From contig JAQGBZ010000547.1 in the NCBI GenBank assembly GCA_034687125.1, forward strand, positions 1 through 33,618: 33,618 nt of DNA. Direction: 5' to 3'. Made by a program: the position numbers and the translations under genes. The notes beneath the pieces were generated by a model, which had not been told where the DNA came from, ran no database searches, and was given only the letters and a program-made list of their open reading frames with translations. Below, one piece after another: positions 12,501 to 24,500 of this stretch. Every line of letters begins with the position of its first letter. Position 1 is the stretch's first letter. The stretch comes from Neelides folsomi (lineage: Eukaryota > Arthropoda > Collembola > Neelipleona > Neelidae).

Positions 12501-15500
12501 CTTAATCGGAGAAAAGGAAATGGGAAAGTTTGGGGCTCAAGTTGAATTCGACGGATTGATGAAATGGAACTTGAGGACAATAATTCGGTCTGAGCTTGAA
12601 ATGATCCCTCATATCACTTTGAAGAGCAAACATTTGATTGAGGATTTCACCGACATCATTCACGAGACTGAAATTTCATTCTCTGGCGATAATGTTCGTC
12701 AGTGGGGAGGGAAAAACGAGCAGAAGATGGGCGTGGAAGTTCATGTGAAGGATGGCCAGCATTGGGACGCCGCTGTTATGTGGGGAGAAAAGGAAGAAAT
12801 GAGAATTGAAGGGGAATGGCAATACGAGAAGGATTGGAAGAAAGTGAAACTTGAAATGACTTCCCCATTCTTTGAAAAGATTGAGGGTGAAGGTGAATTG
12901 AAGAGCAGTGACGGAGTTGAAATCAACTTTTCATCCACGATGAAGGGCCACAGATGGTTCACACTTAAAAGCCACGGAAAGACTGTTGGGGGGAAATTGA
13001 TGGGAGAATTTGATTTGCACTGTCCTTATGGTCACGATCTCTTAGGAAAAGCTCTTATTGACTATGAAAGGAACAATATGGAAATTACATTGAAGGAAAC
13101 TCACCAAAAGCTCATTGATCTTGTCATCAGAGGACAGGTAATTTAATAATTAATTAATTAATTAATTAAATTATATCTGTACTTATATCATTATAAATAG
13201 TGATAAATAATATAAAAATAGAACAATTTATGAAAATTATTTTAATTTTAGATTACACGCAAAGCCGGAAATGTAAGACTCCAGTTGGACAGTAGTCTTC
13301 ATAATTACTTAAAAAATCTTATGATTGGAGGAGAGTACAAATTAGAAGGATCAACTTTGAAGGCTGAAGCCATTTACGAAATTGTCGGGAAAAAATCCTC
13401 AGCCACTTACATTGGTCAATGGTCTGATGGAGAAAAAAGATTGACTGTCGTCGTTGAAGGAGAGAAAAAATCTTCTCTTGACCTCCAGGTTGTTGGAATT
13501 AACAAATTGAAGGGGTCGACAACTTTCAATGACAGGAGAATCGGAAAGTTTGAGATTGAGTACAAACAAGAAGGCGGAGATTTCCAACTTGGAAAATACA
13601 TTTTGAAAATCCATGCTGAAGGAGAAAGAAGCTCTTACGATGGCTCCATCATTTTGGGCCTTGACATGAACAAATTCCTAATTGAAATTGGAACTCCGTT
13701 TGATAACTGGAGAGAGATGAGTTTGATTGGAAAAATGGACTTTGACTCAACTCCATTCAAAATGGAATTAGCCGGACGCAGAGGAAACGACAACATGCAA
13801 TTTTCAATCGAGGGAGATTTTAATGGAAACAACAAAAAGTTCCTCATCCGAGGTACAACTCCATTCAGAGGATTTACACGGGTTCATACCGAAGCCCTTC
13901 TGAAAATTACCAAAAACAACTGGACTTTTGATTTGGAAGGAAATGTTGAACAGAAAAACGTTAAATTATCTGGAACCTGGTCCAACAAGAAGATTGAAGG
14001 AGAAATCAAAACTCCTTTTGAAGTATTGGAAATTGTCAAATTCGTTACCGTGTACGACATTTCCAACAGAGATAGTCGGAAGGTGGAGATGAAAGTCCAA
14101 TGGAACGAAAAGACCTACGAAATCCTTTCAACTTTGGCCACGCCAAATATCCAAAAGGGAGAGAGCAAAATCATCTTCGTCATTCCGGACCATCGGGTTA
14201 TCCTCGAAGGAAAATACGACTTCACGAGAGATTATCGTTTCCAGGGAGCATTTGAGACTCAAAGCATGAGGAAGGAAATTGGTGCAGTTTTGGTCCTCAG
14301 ACAAAATGAAATCACTTTTGAAATTACAACCCCCATTTCTGGATTTGAGAAGATTGAAGGGTCAGGGAAAGTTGAAGGAGACATTAGGTCAATTCGTGGT
14401 CGTCATCAAGGGGTTCTTGAATTCAGGATGAATGGAAATTCCAACCACGTGGCTGTCAGCACCGTATTCGAAGATAAGATTTACAAAATGACGGTGGAAA
14501 CTCCAATTAGAAACTGGGAAAAGATTAGAATTGAACTTGAACACGATTTTCATGGCAGTCAAAAGAAAATCCTCGCCATGGCTGATATGGGACACCAGAG
14601 GAAAGCCCAATTTTTGGCCAAGACCATCTTGGATGGAAAATTGTGGAAGTTGGAAGAGAGCGGAAAGGCGAGCTTTGAAATTGAAATGACCACTCCTTTG
14701 GACAACTTTGAAGAGATGAAGTTGGAGGGAAAGATTGAAAGAGACGCTTCTTCGTACACCGGATCTTGGGCTTACACCAGAAATGGAAAGAAACTCAATG
14801 GAAGGATCGAAGGGAAACTGGAACGTAAAGACATGTTCATTGCCCATTTGGCTGGAGAGCTCGACGCTGAACTTTATGATATTAAGCCTATGAGTGGAAA
14901 GGGACATTTGAAATTCGATTTCGGCGGATTGGGTTCTTTGAAACTTGAAGGGATTCACGATGGGCAAAAACACGCTGTGGATGCTTCAGTCCGTGCTTCA
15001 AGATCCGAAGTTGAAATCAAAATTGACACTTCTTACCGATCTTTGAAGAACATCCAATTGAAGGGGAAGATTGGAAGGGAGGGTGAATATCAAGCAATTT
15101 TCCAAATCAATGAAAATAAATACGAAATTAACGGAGTTATGAAAATTGACGGAATTGAAAATACTAAATTTTCTCTCCAAGGGAAGACTCCATATGAAGG
15201 ACTTGGTTCAATCAATGCTGAAGCGTGGGTGAGGAGCCAATCTGGATCTCTCACTTCTCAAATCTCATTCCAACATGATGGAAATAAATACGGAGCCAAG
15301 TTGGAAGGAATTAAAAGCCGAGATGGAGGAGAATTGAAACTTCATTTGGCCAGTCCAATTCACAAATGGGAACAAATTATCTGCTCAGCAAGTTACTCAA
15401 TGAATCGCAACAATCGAAATGCCTTGTTTTCTCTCCAAAAGAACTCAAAAGAAATCTTGACTGGAGAACTCAAATTCCGGCCTGAGGAAATTGAAATGAA

Positions 15501-18500
15501 AATCCTTTCAAAATTCCTCGTTCCAATTGATGGGAAGATGAATATTGGATGGACCCGAGCTTTAGTTCCACTCAGGATCAACATCGACATTAAAGCTGGA
15601 CACAAAGGACACAAAATTTACATGATTTCAAACATTGTAACTTTGACTTCCGGTGACCTGTCCATTGACACTTCATTCAGGGGGTGGGAAAAAACTAAGA
15701 TTAATTGGGCTCTCCAGGGTGAACTTAATGAAGGACAAATTAAGCTTATGGTCGATCTTCCCAAGTGGAGTGAAAAGTCATTGATGGGCAGTTGGAGGAG
15801 CGAGAGCTGGATGGATGTGAACATCGAAGGTCAACTTCGCTTGAACCCCCATGAGAAGGAAATGGCTTATGGCATCAAATGGAGTCTTGTTCCAGAAAAG
15901 CACGGAAATGGGAAAATGTCAACTTCCCTCACCTACACTTTGAATGATGAGGAGAAGGAAATTCAATTCACGACCGCTTTGAAAAATAAAAACAACATGA
16001 GAAGCGTTGAACTTTCCCTGATCACACCCTTCAAGCTCATTCAAGAAGCTTCAATTAATGCCAAGTTCTCCAAGGCTGAAAAATCATTTGAAATGAGCAG
16101 TTCTTTCAACAAGGAAATCCTCCTCACTTCCAATGGAATCTTCGACGTTAAGCCAATGTTGACAAGAGTCAAAATCAACTTGAACGTTCCTAAACTTATG
16201 GAAACTGTCAATATCAACTGGTCCCATGATATCTCTTCACACACTAATACCCTTGACGCTTCCTTCGTCCAAGCCAGAAAAGAATTGAGGTTGAAGGGAG
16301 AAGCTACGATTCCAAGCGGAAAAAATGAATTTGAAATCTCTGCTAATGTTGTGAGCACAATCCCAAGAATGACCATCAACACGAGAGGAACCATCAGGGG
16401 AGGAATAATCCAGGAAGATGGACGCAATCGTTTGGTCTTTGTGGTCGACTGCCAAGATATTGGGCTTTGGAAAATTGATGGCCATTTGGGGTCGAGTAAT
16501 GGAATTGTTGGAAAATTGGACTTTGAAAGCCCAATCCCCCAAGTGCCTTCATTCAAATCTCAAATGAGCTGGATTGGAGTTATTGACCAAAGAATCAACG
16601 GAGAAATTTCGGTTCAAGTTGGAAGACATGAAGAGATGAGAGGAAGAATGATGCTTTCCAAGCGTGAGATCGACGCTTCATTCCAATCCGGAATTCGAGG
16701 ACTTGAAAATTTAGGACTCGTAGGAAAGGCCCATTGGGATGACAAAATTGCTGAACTTAAAGTGACCGTCGGAGACAAAATGGCCGAATTTGAGGGCAAG
16801 ATGAACATCAAATCCAATGAATCTTTGAGGGGCTCAATCAAAACCAGGAGCTCATGGGACATCATTCCAGATGGTTCATTCGATATTAAAGTGTCAAGAA
16901 ACGGCCAACTTGAAATCAGCGGTGGATGGGGAGATAAGACAGTTTCCCTTGTTGGCACCATGAGATCCTCTGGAAAAAGCTTGTTGATGAGTGCCGATTC
17001 TCAACTTACCGTTTCAATCAACTCACGGGAAAAATGGAAAATTAAGACCAATCATTATTTCAAGAACGGCCAATACTCTTTCAATGCAACAATTGGAGAT
17101 CAAGTCATGATCGAATCTTTCCTTCAAACCCTGGAAGACAAAGTCATCTCAACAAGAATTCAATGGGCACCGAAGAAGGTCATTACTGTACGATTGGAAG
17201 CTGAAGATGGGCGGTTTTCGGTAAATTATAAATTAAAATCAAAATTGCACAAGGGATGAAAATAAAATAAAATAATATAAATATTAAAATAATAAAATAC
17301 ATAATTTATATTCTATTTTCAGGCTGAGATTGACACACCTTGGACACATGAAATCAGAACTACTGGACATTACAGGAAAGAACGAGAAGTTTACACTGCT
17401 CGTGGAACTTACGTTACTCGTGGAGTCGAATCAGGATTAGGTGGAACATTTAAAATGTCTTCACATTCTCTTGAAGGAACCTTCAATGTCAACATCCCCA
17501 TCTTGGAGAGCAAAGTTGAAGGAAAAATGGAACTGAAGAAAGTTCGGGACGGAGCCTTCAAGGGAATTGTGGATATGACCATGAACAAGAAACGATTCGA
17601 AGCCGAGGGTTCAATGTCGACAACGCAAGGAGGTCATTCCAATTCAATGGTTGAGCACGATATTAAATTCACCATGTCACTCCCATCAAGGAAGATGAAA
17701 ACTTTGGGTGGAGAAATTTCAGTGAGAAGACCAAAGAACTCATTTGCCAACATGGAAGTCATCACCGTTGTCAACTGTCCATCTGGAACTTCAAAGCTTG
17801 TTTTGAACTATGAATTGCCCCTCAAGGGTCAAATTCTCATTGACAGCCATGTTCTTTCAAGTCCTATCAAAATGCAATTTGAAGCTCTTAAAGTGGACTT
17901 CCGCCACTTTGAAGGCAGCGTTCAGGTTCAAGACAATGAAATCTCCCTTACCTGGGACATGAGACTTCCAAGGTTCAACATCGACCTTAACGGACTCATG
18001 CCAACCCTTTTGAGAAGACCCTTGTCCTTTAAATTGCAAACTGAAGGTACTTTTGACATCACTAAGGGAATTTCCCTCACTAGCACTGGCTCCTGGAAGA
18101 AAGAATACTACAATTTTGAGATGACCCTTGAACGTGAAATGGACCAAGTTAAATGTCTCGTTTCTCTCCATTCTCCAACTTTCTCTCACGACAAAAAGGA
18201 AATGAGCATCAAGATCCGAAAAGTTGAGTCCGGCAGTTACGAGTTCATCATCTTTGGAGAAAATGGCAAGAAATTCTTCGATGCCAACGGCGAGATTACG
18301 ATGAACAACGGTTGGTTCAAGGTCGTTGGAAAAACTGGAGGCTTCATTGGTGTCCATTTCATTGATATGGGAATGGTGAACTCTGAAATAGAGTACGGCT
18401 ATGAACTCACCACTGAATCCAATTTGTTGAAGGGAAAGAAATTCCAAACTAAGGCCATGCTCAAACGGACCGATTGGGGATGGAACGGAGAAATCACATG

Positions 18501-21500
18501 CAATACCCGGAAGGCCAAACACTCGATTGTTACATCGGTCTACTTGGAGGACAAGATGATTAGCCTTCAAATTGAGTCCCCACTTGTTGATCCAATTTCA
18601 ATTAACATTGAACAGGTGAAGACTCACAGGCACATCATTGAAGGAAAAATCATGGCTGTGTTGATGGGAAAAACTCATCAGGTGTCGGCTCTTCTCAATA
18701 AGGCACAATGGGAAGGGAAAGTGAAGGTTCTTTCGCCCCTTCTTCCCTCTCAGCATCTCAACATTCACGGAAAATGGGTGAAAGTGAAGGATCATTTCAG
18801 CATGGTCGGAGAAATTTCAGCCATTGGATCCACTTGGAGACTCGAAGGCACTCACCGATTTAACCATGTGAAAGATATGGAGGTCAAATTTGAGATCATG
18901 ACCCCATTCAAGTCATTTGACAGACTCACTTTGGGAGGAAAACTCTCAGCGGATGAAGCTAGCATTGAAATGTTCACGCCACTCCAATCACTCCCAGACA
19001 TTATGTTGAGCCTTTCTGGAATTCCATTATTTGAAGAAATTCGAATGGACAAATTCAAACCACAACTTACAATTCAACTCCCATGGTTCACTTACTTCAT
19101 TTCAGGTGAAATTTTAAATAATATCGAATCTAAATTCTCAATTTAAGTTTTAAATGTCAATTATCTGCATATTAAGTAATTTTTTATTATTTATGTAGCT
19201 TTAAACTATCTGTATTTTAAGCATATTATTATTTATTTAGTTTAATTATTTAAGTTTAAGTTTTCATTCTAATGACAATTTACATCAATAGGTGCTTTTG
19301 TTCTTCCTGGACAAACTCGCAAGGGCGACATTCGTTTCGTCTTTGAGAAGATCCGGAAAAGCAGGAACATTCATCACAAGTACCAGGCTGGAATTGAAAT
19401 TCCATCATTGGAAAAAATCATGTCATTTGATTCACCCAAAGCTCGTCTTTACATTCAAACACCAACTGAATTAATGAAACATTTGGAAGTGGAAGTTAAG
19501 CTCCATGTTATCAAACAAGCTCGGATTGAATTCACCATGCGTGGGGATTTGAACGGAAAAGTCATGAGGTTGTTTTTGAAAAACTCTTGGGCCCAAGGAC
19601 CAATGAGACTCATCGCTGAGCTTAAAACTCCATTCAAACAACATGAAAAATATTTGGCTTCATTGAGGATCGACGATTACAATTTCGGAGTTGGAAAAAA
19701 CATTCTTATTGAACTTCAAAAGGACGGAATGAAGGAACCGATCCGCACCGAAGTTGACTACAAGGGACGTTACAATGGATTGATGGACATGGGTGTTGAA
19801 ATAATGATTGACATTCCTATCATGAAAGATTCAACCAAGATGCCTCTCACGTTGAAACTCGACAGCACCTTGAAGAACGGAAAATACATGGGAATCATTG
19901 AAGGCATTTGGGCCAGTTATCATCCAGTATTGAGAGCAGAAGCTGGATTGACCGAATCCCGGCTCTTTGGAAATGTGGAAGTCAAAGTTCACCGCTATCA
20001 CGGAAAGACTTTCTTCGAGATTGTCAAGATGAATGCCGCTGTGAACTTCAATGCTCAATTGGAAGTCCAAGGGAAAGTTTGGCTCGACTCAAAGGGCATT
20101 GTGTCCATTGAGTCCAACATGATTGATTCATCCTTTGTGATTGTAACTCCATTAGACATTTTCCAATCCTCAACCCTCACCCTTCGGGTCTCACCTCTGC
20201 CAACGGGAGAATCTTTCTCCATCATTAAGATGATCAAGGACATCGATGTCCACACGGGACTCACTTACAATGGCCAAAAGATCATTCAACTTCAACTTGT
20301 GAACCGTCAGGGAAAGAGAAGCCTTGAGATTCACAACCCCATCCGTCCCGTTTCTCTCACCCTCACCTTTGAGAAAGAATCAAAGAAGGTGATGAGCATT
20401 GTTGGAGAATTCTGTTGGAATTTGAGAAAGCCTATTGAGAGCACCGTCGGAATGGAAATTACAATTGATGAAAATGACGATGGCAAAGACCTTACTTTCA
20501 AGCTCCAAGGAGGAGAACGAGGAAACTTTGAAGGATACTGCAGCTGTTATTCATCATCATCAAAGGATGACAAGAGCCTGAAGATCAAATGGAATCGACC
20601 ATTGGAGAAACAACAAGGAGAAATTGGATTGTCTTGGATTCTCCTCCGTCACCCGAGTGCAAACAAGAAATACGAACTTGTGAGCCGCCTCGACACTCCA
20701 TGGCGGTCTATTGAATTCGTGTCTCATGTTCTTCATGGAGAAAAGAAAGAACATTTGGTGGAGCTTAGATGGGATGCCAAGAGAGACATGTCCAAGAAAA
20801 TGGCTGGAAAAATGATCACAGAGCGAATGTCTTCAAAGAGGAATGGAGGAATTAAGCATTCAATTGCCATCTCACATCCTTCTTTCGACAATGACCTCGT
20901 TGTGTCACTTGAAAAGAATTATAAAAATAATAATTTGAGATCTGCTACCATTATGATCCAACCAACGACTTTCCCCGAGGATGACATCACCATTCAATTT
21001 GCTCAAATTTCCTCAAACTGGAAGGAAATGGAATTCCTTGTATCTCAGCCAGCCACAAACATTGAGTTGAAGACGAATTTGAAGAACAAGGGCCCGCACA
21101 TCGTCGTCGTCGTGTCCTACATGGACGTCCGTGGAGAGAAACACGGTCTTAAGATCGAGTCCATTGTGGAAAAATCAAGAAGAATGATTTCCGTTCAGGG
21201 TGGACAACACGAAGTTTGGTCTGATATTTTGAGAATGGATCTTCAAAAGAGCAGAGATTCCGTCTCAATGATGGTCAAGACAAACGTACACGAAGCCAGG
21301 ATCTTTGTCAAGAAAGACCTTCCTTTGTTGGATGTTTCAGTTACAATGGGCTCTGGAAGGAAGATCTTCTTCATGGCTGGGCTACCACATGAGAGAGAAA
21401 TTACCGTCAAAGTTTACCATGAACATTTCGGGAAAACTTCCATCGACGCTTTGGCTTCAATTAAACTCAACACGACCCAGATTTTGTCGAGCAAGCTCTT

Positions 21501-24500
21501 CTGGCGTCCAGACCTCATCGAAGACCTTAGTCAACTTGCCATCGACAAATCTAATAAGAACATCGTGACCACCATCGTCTCCTCTGACTTCTTCAACTAC
21601 CGAGTGAAGGATGAATTTGTCGGCAGGTTGGGTTTCATTGAACCAGCCTGGAGAAAATTCATGGAGGAATTCCACAAGTTTAGCCGAGAACAACTCAGCG
21701 GAATCATGGATGAACTCAGAATGATCGGGAACGTTGTTAAAGACTTGTACAACAACAATGCTTTATACATGAAGGACGCCTACAACATGATGAAGGATGG
21801 ACTCATCTTCATTCGCTCTTCATTTGCCAAGCTCTTTAATGCCATGTAAATTATAAAATTAAAATTCTTATTTTCATATATGTTATAATAAAATATGTTG
21901 TGACGTTATGAACTTAAAAATTAAATATCAATTTATTTTTAAAATATCTTACGTAATGGAATATCTATCAATTTTACAAAATTTTAGGACCAACGTTTTT
22001 GGAGTGGTTGGAGATATTTTCGGATGGGCTTTCGACTGGGTTAAGGAAAAATTGGGAGGTGTTTTCCGCTTTTGGGACAAATGGTCAGGAAAGTTGGAAG
22101 ACTTCTTTATGCCCATTTTGGAAGAAATTGAAAGATTTATCGAGAGGATTTGGAAAGAATATTTTGGACATTTAGCTCAGACCTTTGAAAAAATGGTTGA
22201 TATGTACGATGCCCTTGTTGAAGCTATTGATGGAAAGATTGAGAAATTGGAACAGAAAATTGCGGCTATTGGAGTTGTGAAAAAGGCCTTTAAATTGTAC
22301 AACGAATACGCAAGTTGGATCCAAGAACTTCCAATCCAAGATTATTTGGACAAAATCGAGTTAATGATTGTTAAAAGGTAAATGATTTAAAAATTGTATT
22401 TTTAAATAAAATTATTTGTTATGTAAATATTTCATTAAGATTATATTTATCTGCATATTAAATTACATTCAAGCAGTTTAATTATTTGTAGATTATTTTA
22501 TCATTTTATACAATTTTTAGAATTTTTTTCCTATTGCAGAATTTTTGAACCTATTGAAAAACATTACAACTACTACTTTGTCTCCATCAAGAAGGCTTTC
22601 GAGGAAGGGAATTACATTTCAATTTTAGAAATGCCTCCAATTCCATATATCAGACACGTATCGATGAAATTGGGAAGATCAATCGGGAAGTTCTGGACGT
22701 TTATCGAAGCTGAGCAAATGATTAAAGATCTTTTCAGACAGCTTTTGAAGAATGTTGACCAAATGATTCAACGTCACATCCCGACTGCTTCATGGGTTTG
22801 GGAAACTGAAAAGGGCCACATTGAATACCACCAGTCCCTTGGACCAATGGAATGGGAAGATTTCACCAAAATCCCCGAATGGAGAAGAAGTGAAGAAGAC
22901 CAGGCCGATTTGAGCAGAATGAGCGACTTTTACTATCAAATGCTCGACAATCTGAGAAATGCCAAACCCGTATTCGACTTGAATCTCCGTGAAATCCTTC
23001 CGCCTTTTGGAGCTCATGCCGTCATGGCCGGAGATTATCATTACTACACTTTCGACAAGAAATATTTTAGATTTGCTGGTGAGTGCAGCTACGTTCTGGC
23101 AGTCGACCTTCTCCACAACAACTTCTCCATGATTGTCAATTACGAGAACCATGAGGGAGATTTGAAGAAGAAATCCTACACTCTTGTCTCTGACAAACGC
23201 CACATTGAGATCGAAGTAAAGGGACTTAAAGTTTTGCTCGACAACAAGAAGGTGGATCTTCCTATTCAAGTTGGGCCAACTTTCATTCGCCGTCAACCCA
23301 GTGGAATTGAAATCATCGACACTCGCGGGTTCCACATGAGTTGCAGCCTTTCTCCAAGCATCTGCACTGTTTCCGTCTCTGGATGGTACTTTGGCAAGTT
23401 GGCTGGACTTCTTGGAACTTATGACAATGAGGAAACGAATGACATGAGAACTCCCAATGGTCAAATCCTTGACGATGTCTCGACCTTCGCCCACACCTGG
23501 AGAGTTGGAAAGAACAGTAATAAATGTAAAGTCAAGAACTTTGCAAGGAAAGACAATGAAAGGACGGACGTCGAAGGAATTTGCAAACAACATTTTGAGG
23601 ATAAATCTTCTCCACTCAGACCTTGTTTTAATGAAATTCCAACTGGAATTTTCAACGACATGTGCAAATACGACACTTCAATCAATGTAAATAGCGCTAT
23701 GAGAAAAGAAGCTGCATGCACCGCCTTTGGAGCTTATGTAGCTGAATGCCAAAAATCAGGAATTGACATTTGGATGCCTCCATCATGCGGTTAATAAAAT
23801 ATATTTTATTATTAATTTCTAAATACAAAAATTATTGACAAAAATATTTATCTTGTGATGGCCATTAACTTAATAGTAAATATTAAATGACATTTTATTG
23901 AATTTATAGTTCGGTGCAAGTTGGAAAATGGACAGGCAATGACGAGCGGAGAAAACATCACTCTTGAATCAAATGACGGCATGGCGGTTCCATCATCTGC
24001 CGATGTCATTGTTCTTCTCGAGGAAGCTTCCTGCAATGAAGGAATCCCAGTTGGGGAGATGATGAACAAACTCGACGTTGCTCTTAAGGCCCAGGGACTC
24101 AAGGACAATTTATTTGCTCTTGTCGGTTTTGGAGGAGAAGGAGCCCACAACAAGCCGCATATCCGAACATTGTCCAGCCAAGTCTGGTCCCACAGCACGC
24201 TTTTCAAAATCGCCGAAAACATCCCCAAGGATGGATCTGGACAAGGAGATCTTTATGAAGCGATTGAATTTGCTGCCACACTTGGATTTAGAGCCGGCGT
24301 CTCAAAGACCATGATTGCCATTACTTGCGGAAGCGACAAATGCGGAGACAACAGACGTTATCCAGATGTCCTTACTCTTTTGAGAGAAAATGACCTTAAA
24401 CTTCATATGCTTAGTGCTAAGGAATTCACCTTGAAGGTAATTAATTATATCATTTAAAGAGTCTTGATTTATACAAAAATAAAAAAATGGGGTCATATTA

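Noticed and set aside
17857..18570. Minus-strand open frame of 237 codons
   Set aside because: It is antisense to exon 13 of the lipoprotein gene and shows no domain; it is a shadow of the Lys/Glu-rich coding strand. The same holds for 22790-23593 minus and 14389-14973 minus.
21846..21849. TAA at the end of exon 14 as the lipoprotein stop
   Set aside because: GCC AT|GTAAAT is a donor. Splicing to 21988 restores Met and continues into the helical, vWD and C8 parts in phase.
23790..23794. Stop codon right after the C8-like module as the protein end
   Set aside because: TGCG|GTTAAT is a donor and the next exon continues in phase with CVRCKLENG and the vWA-like domain.
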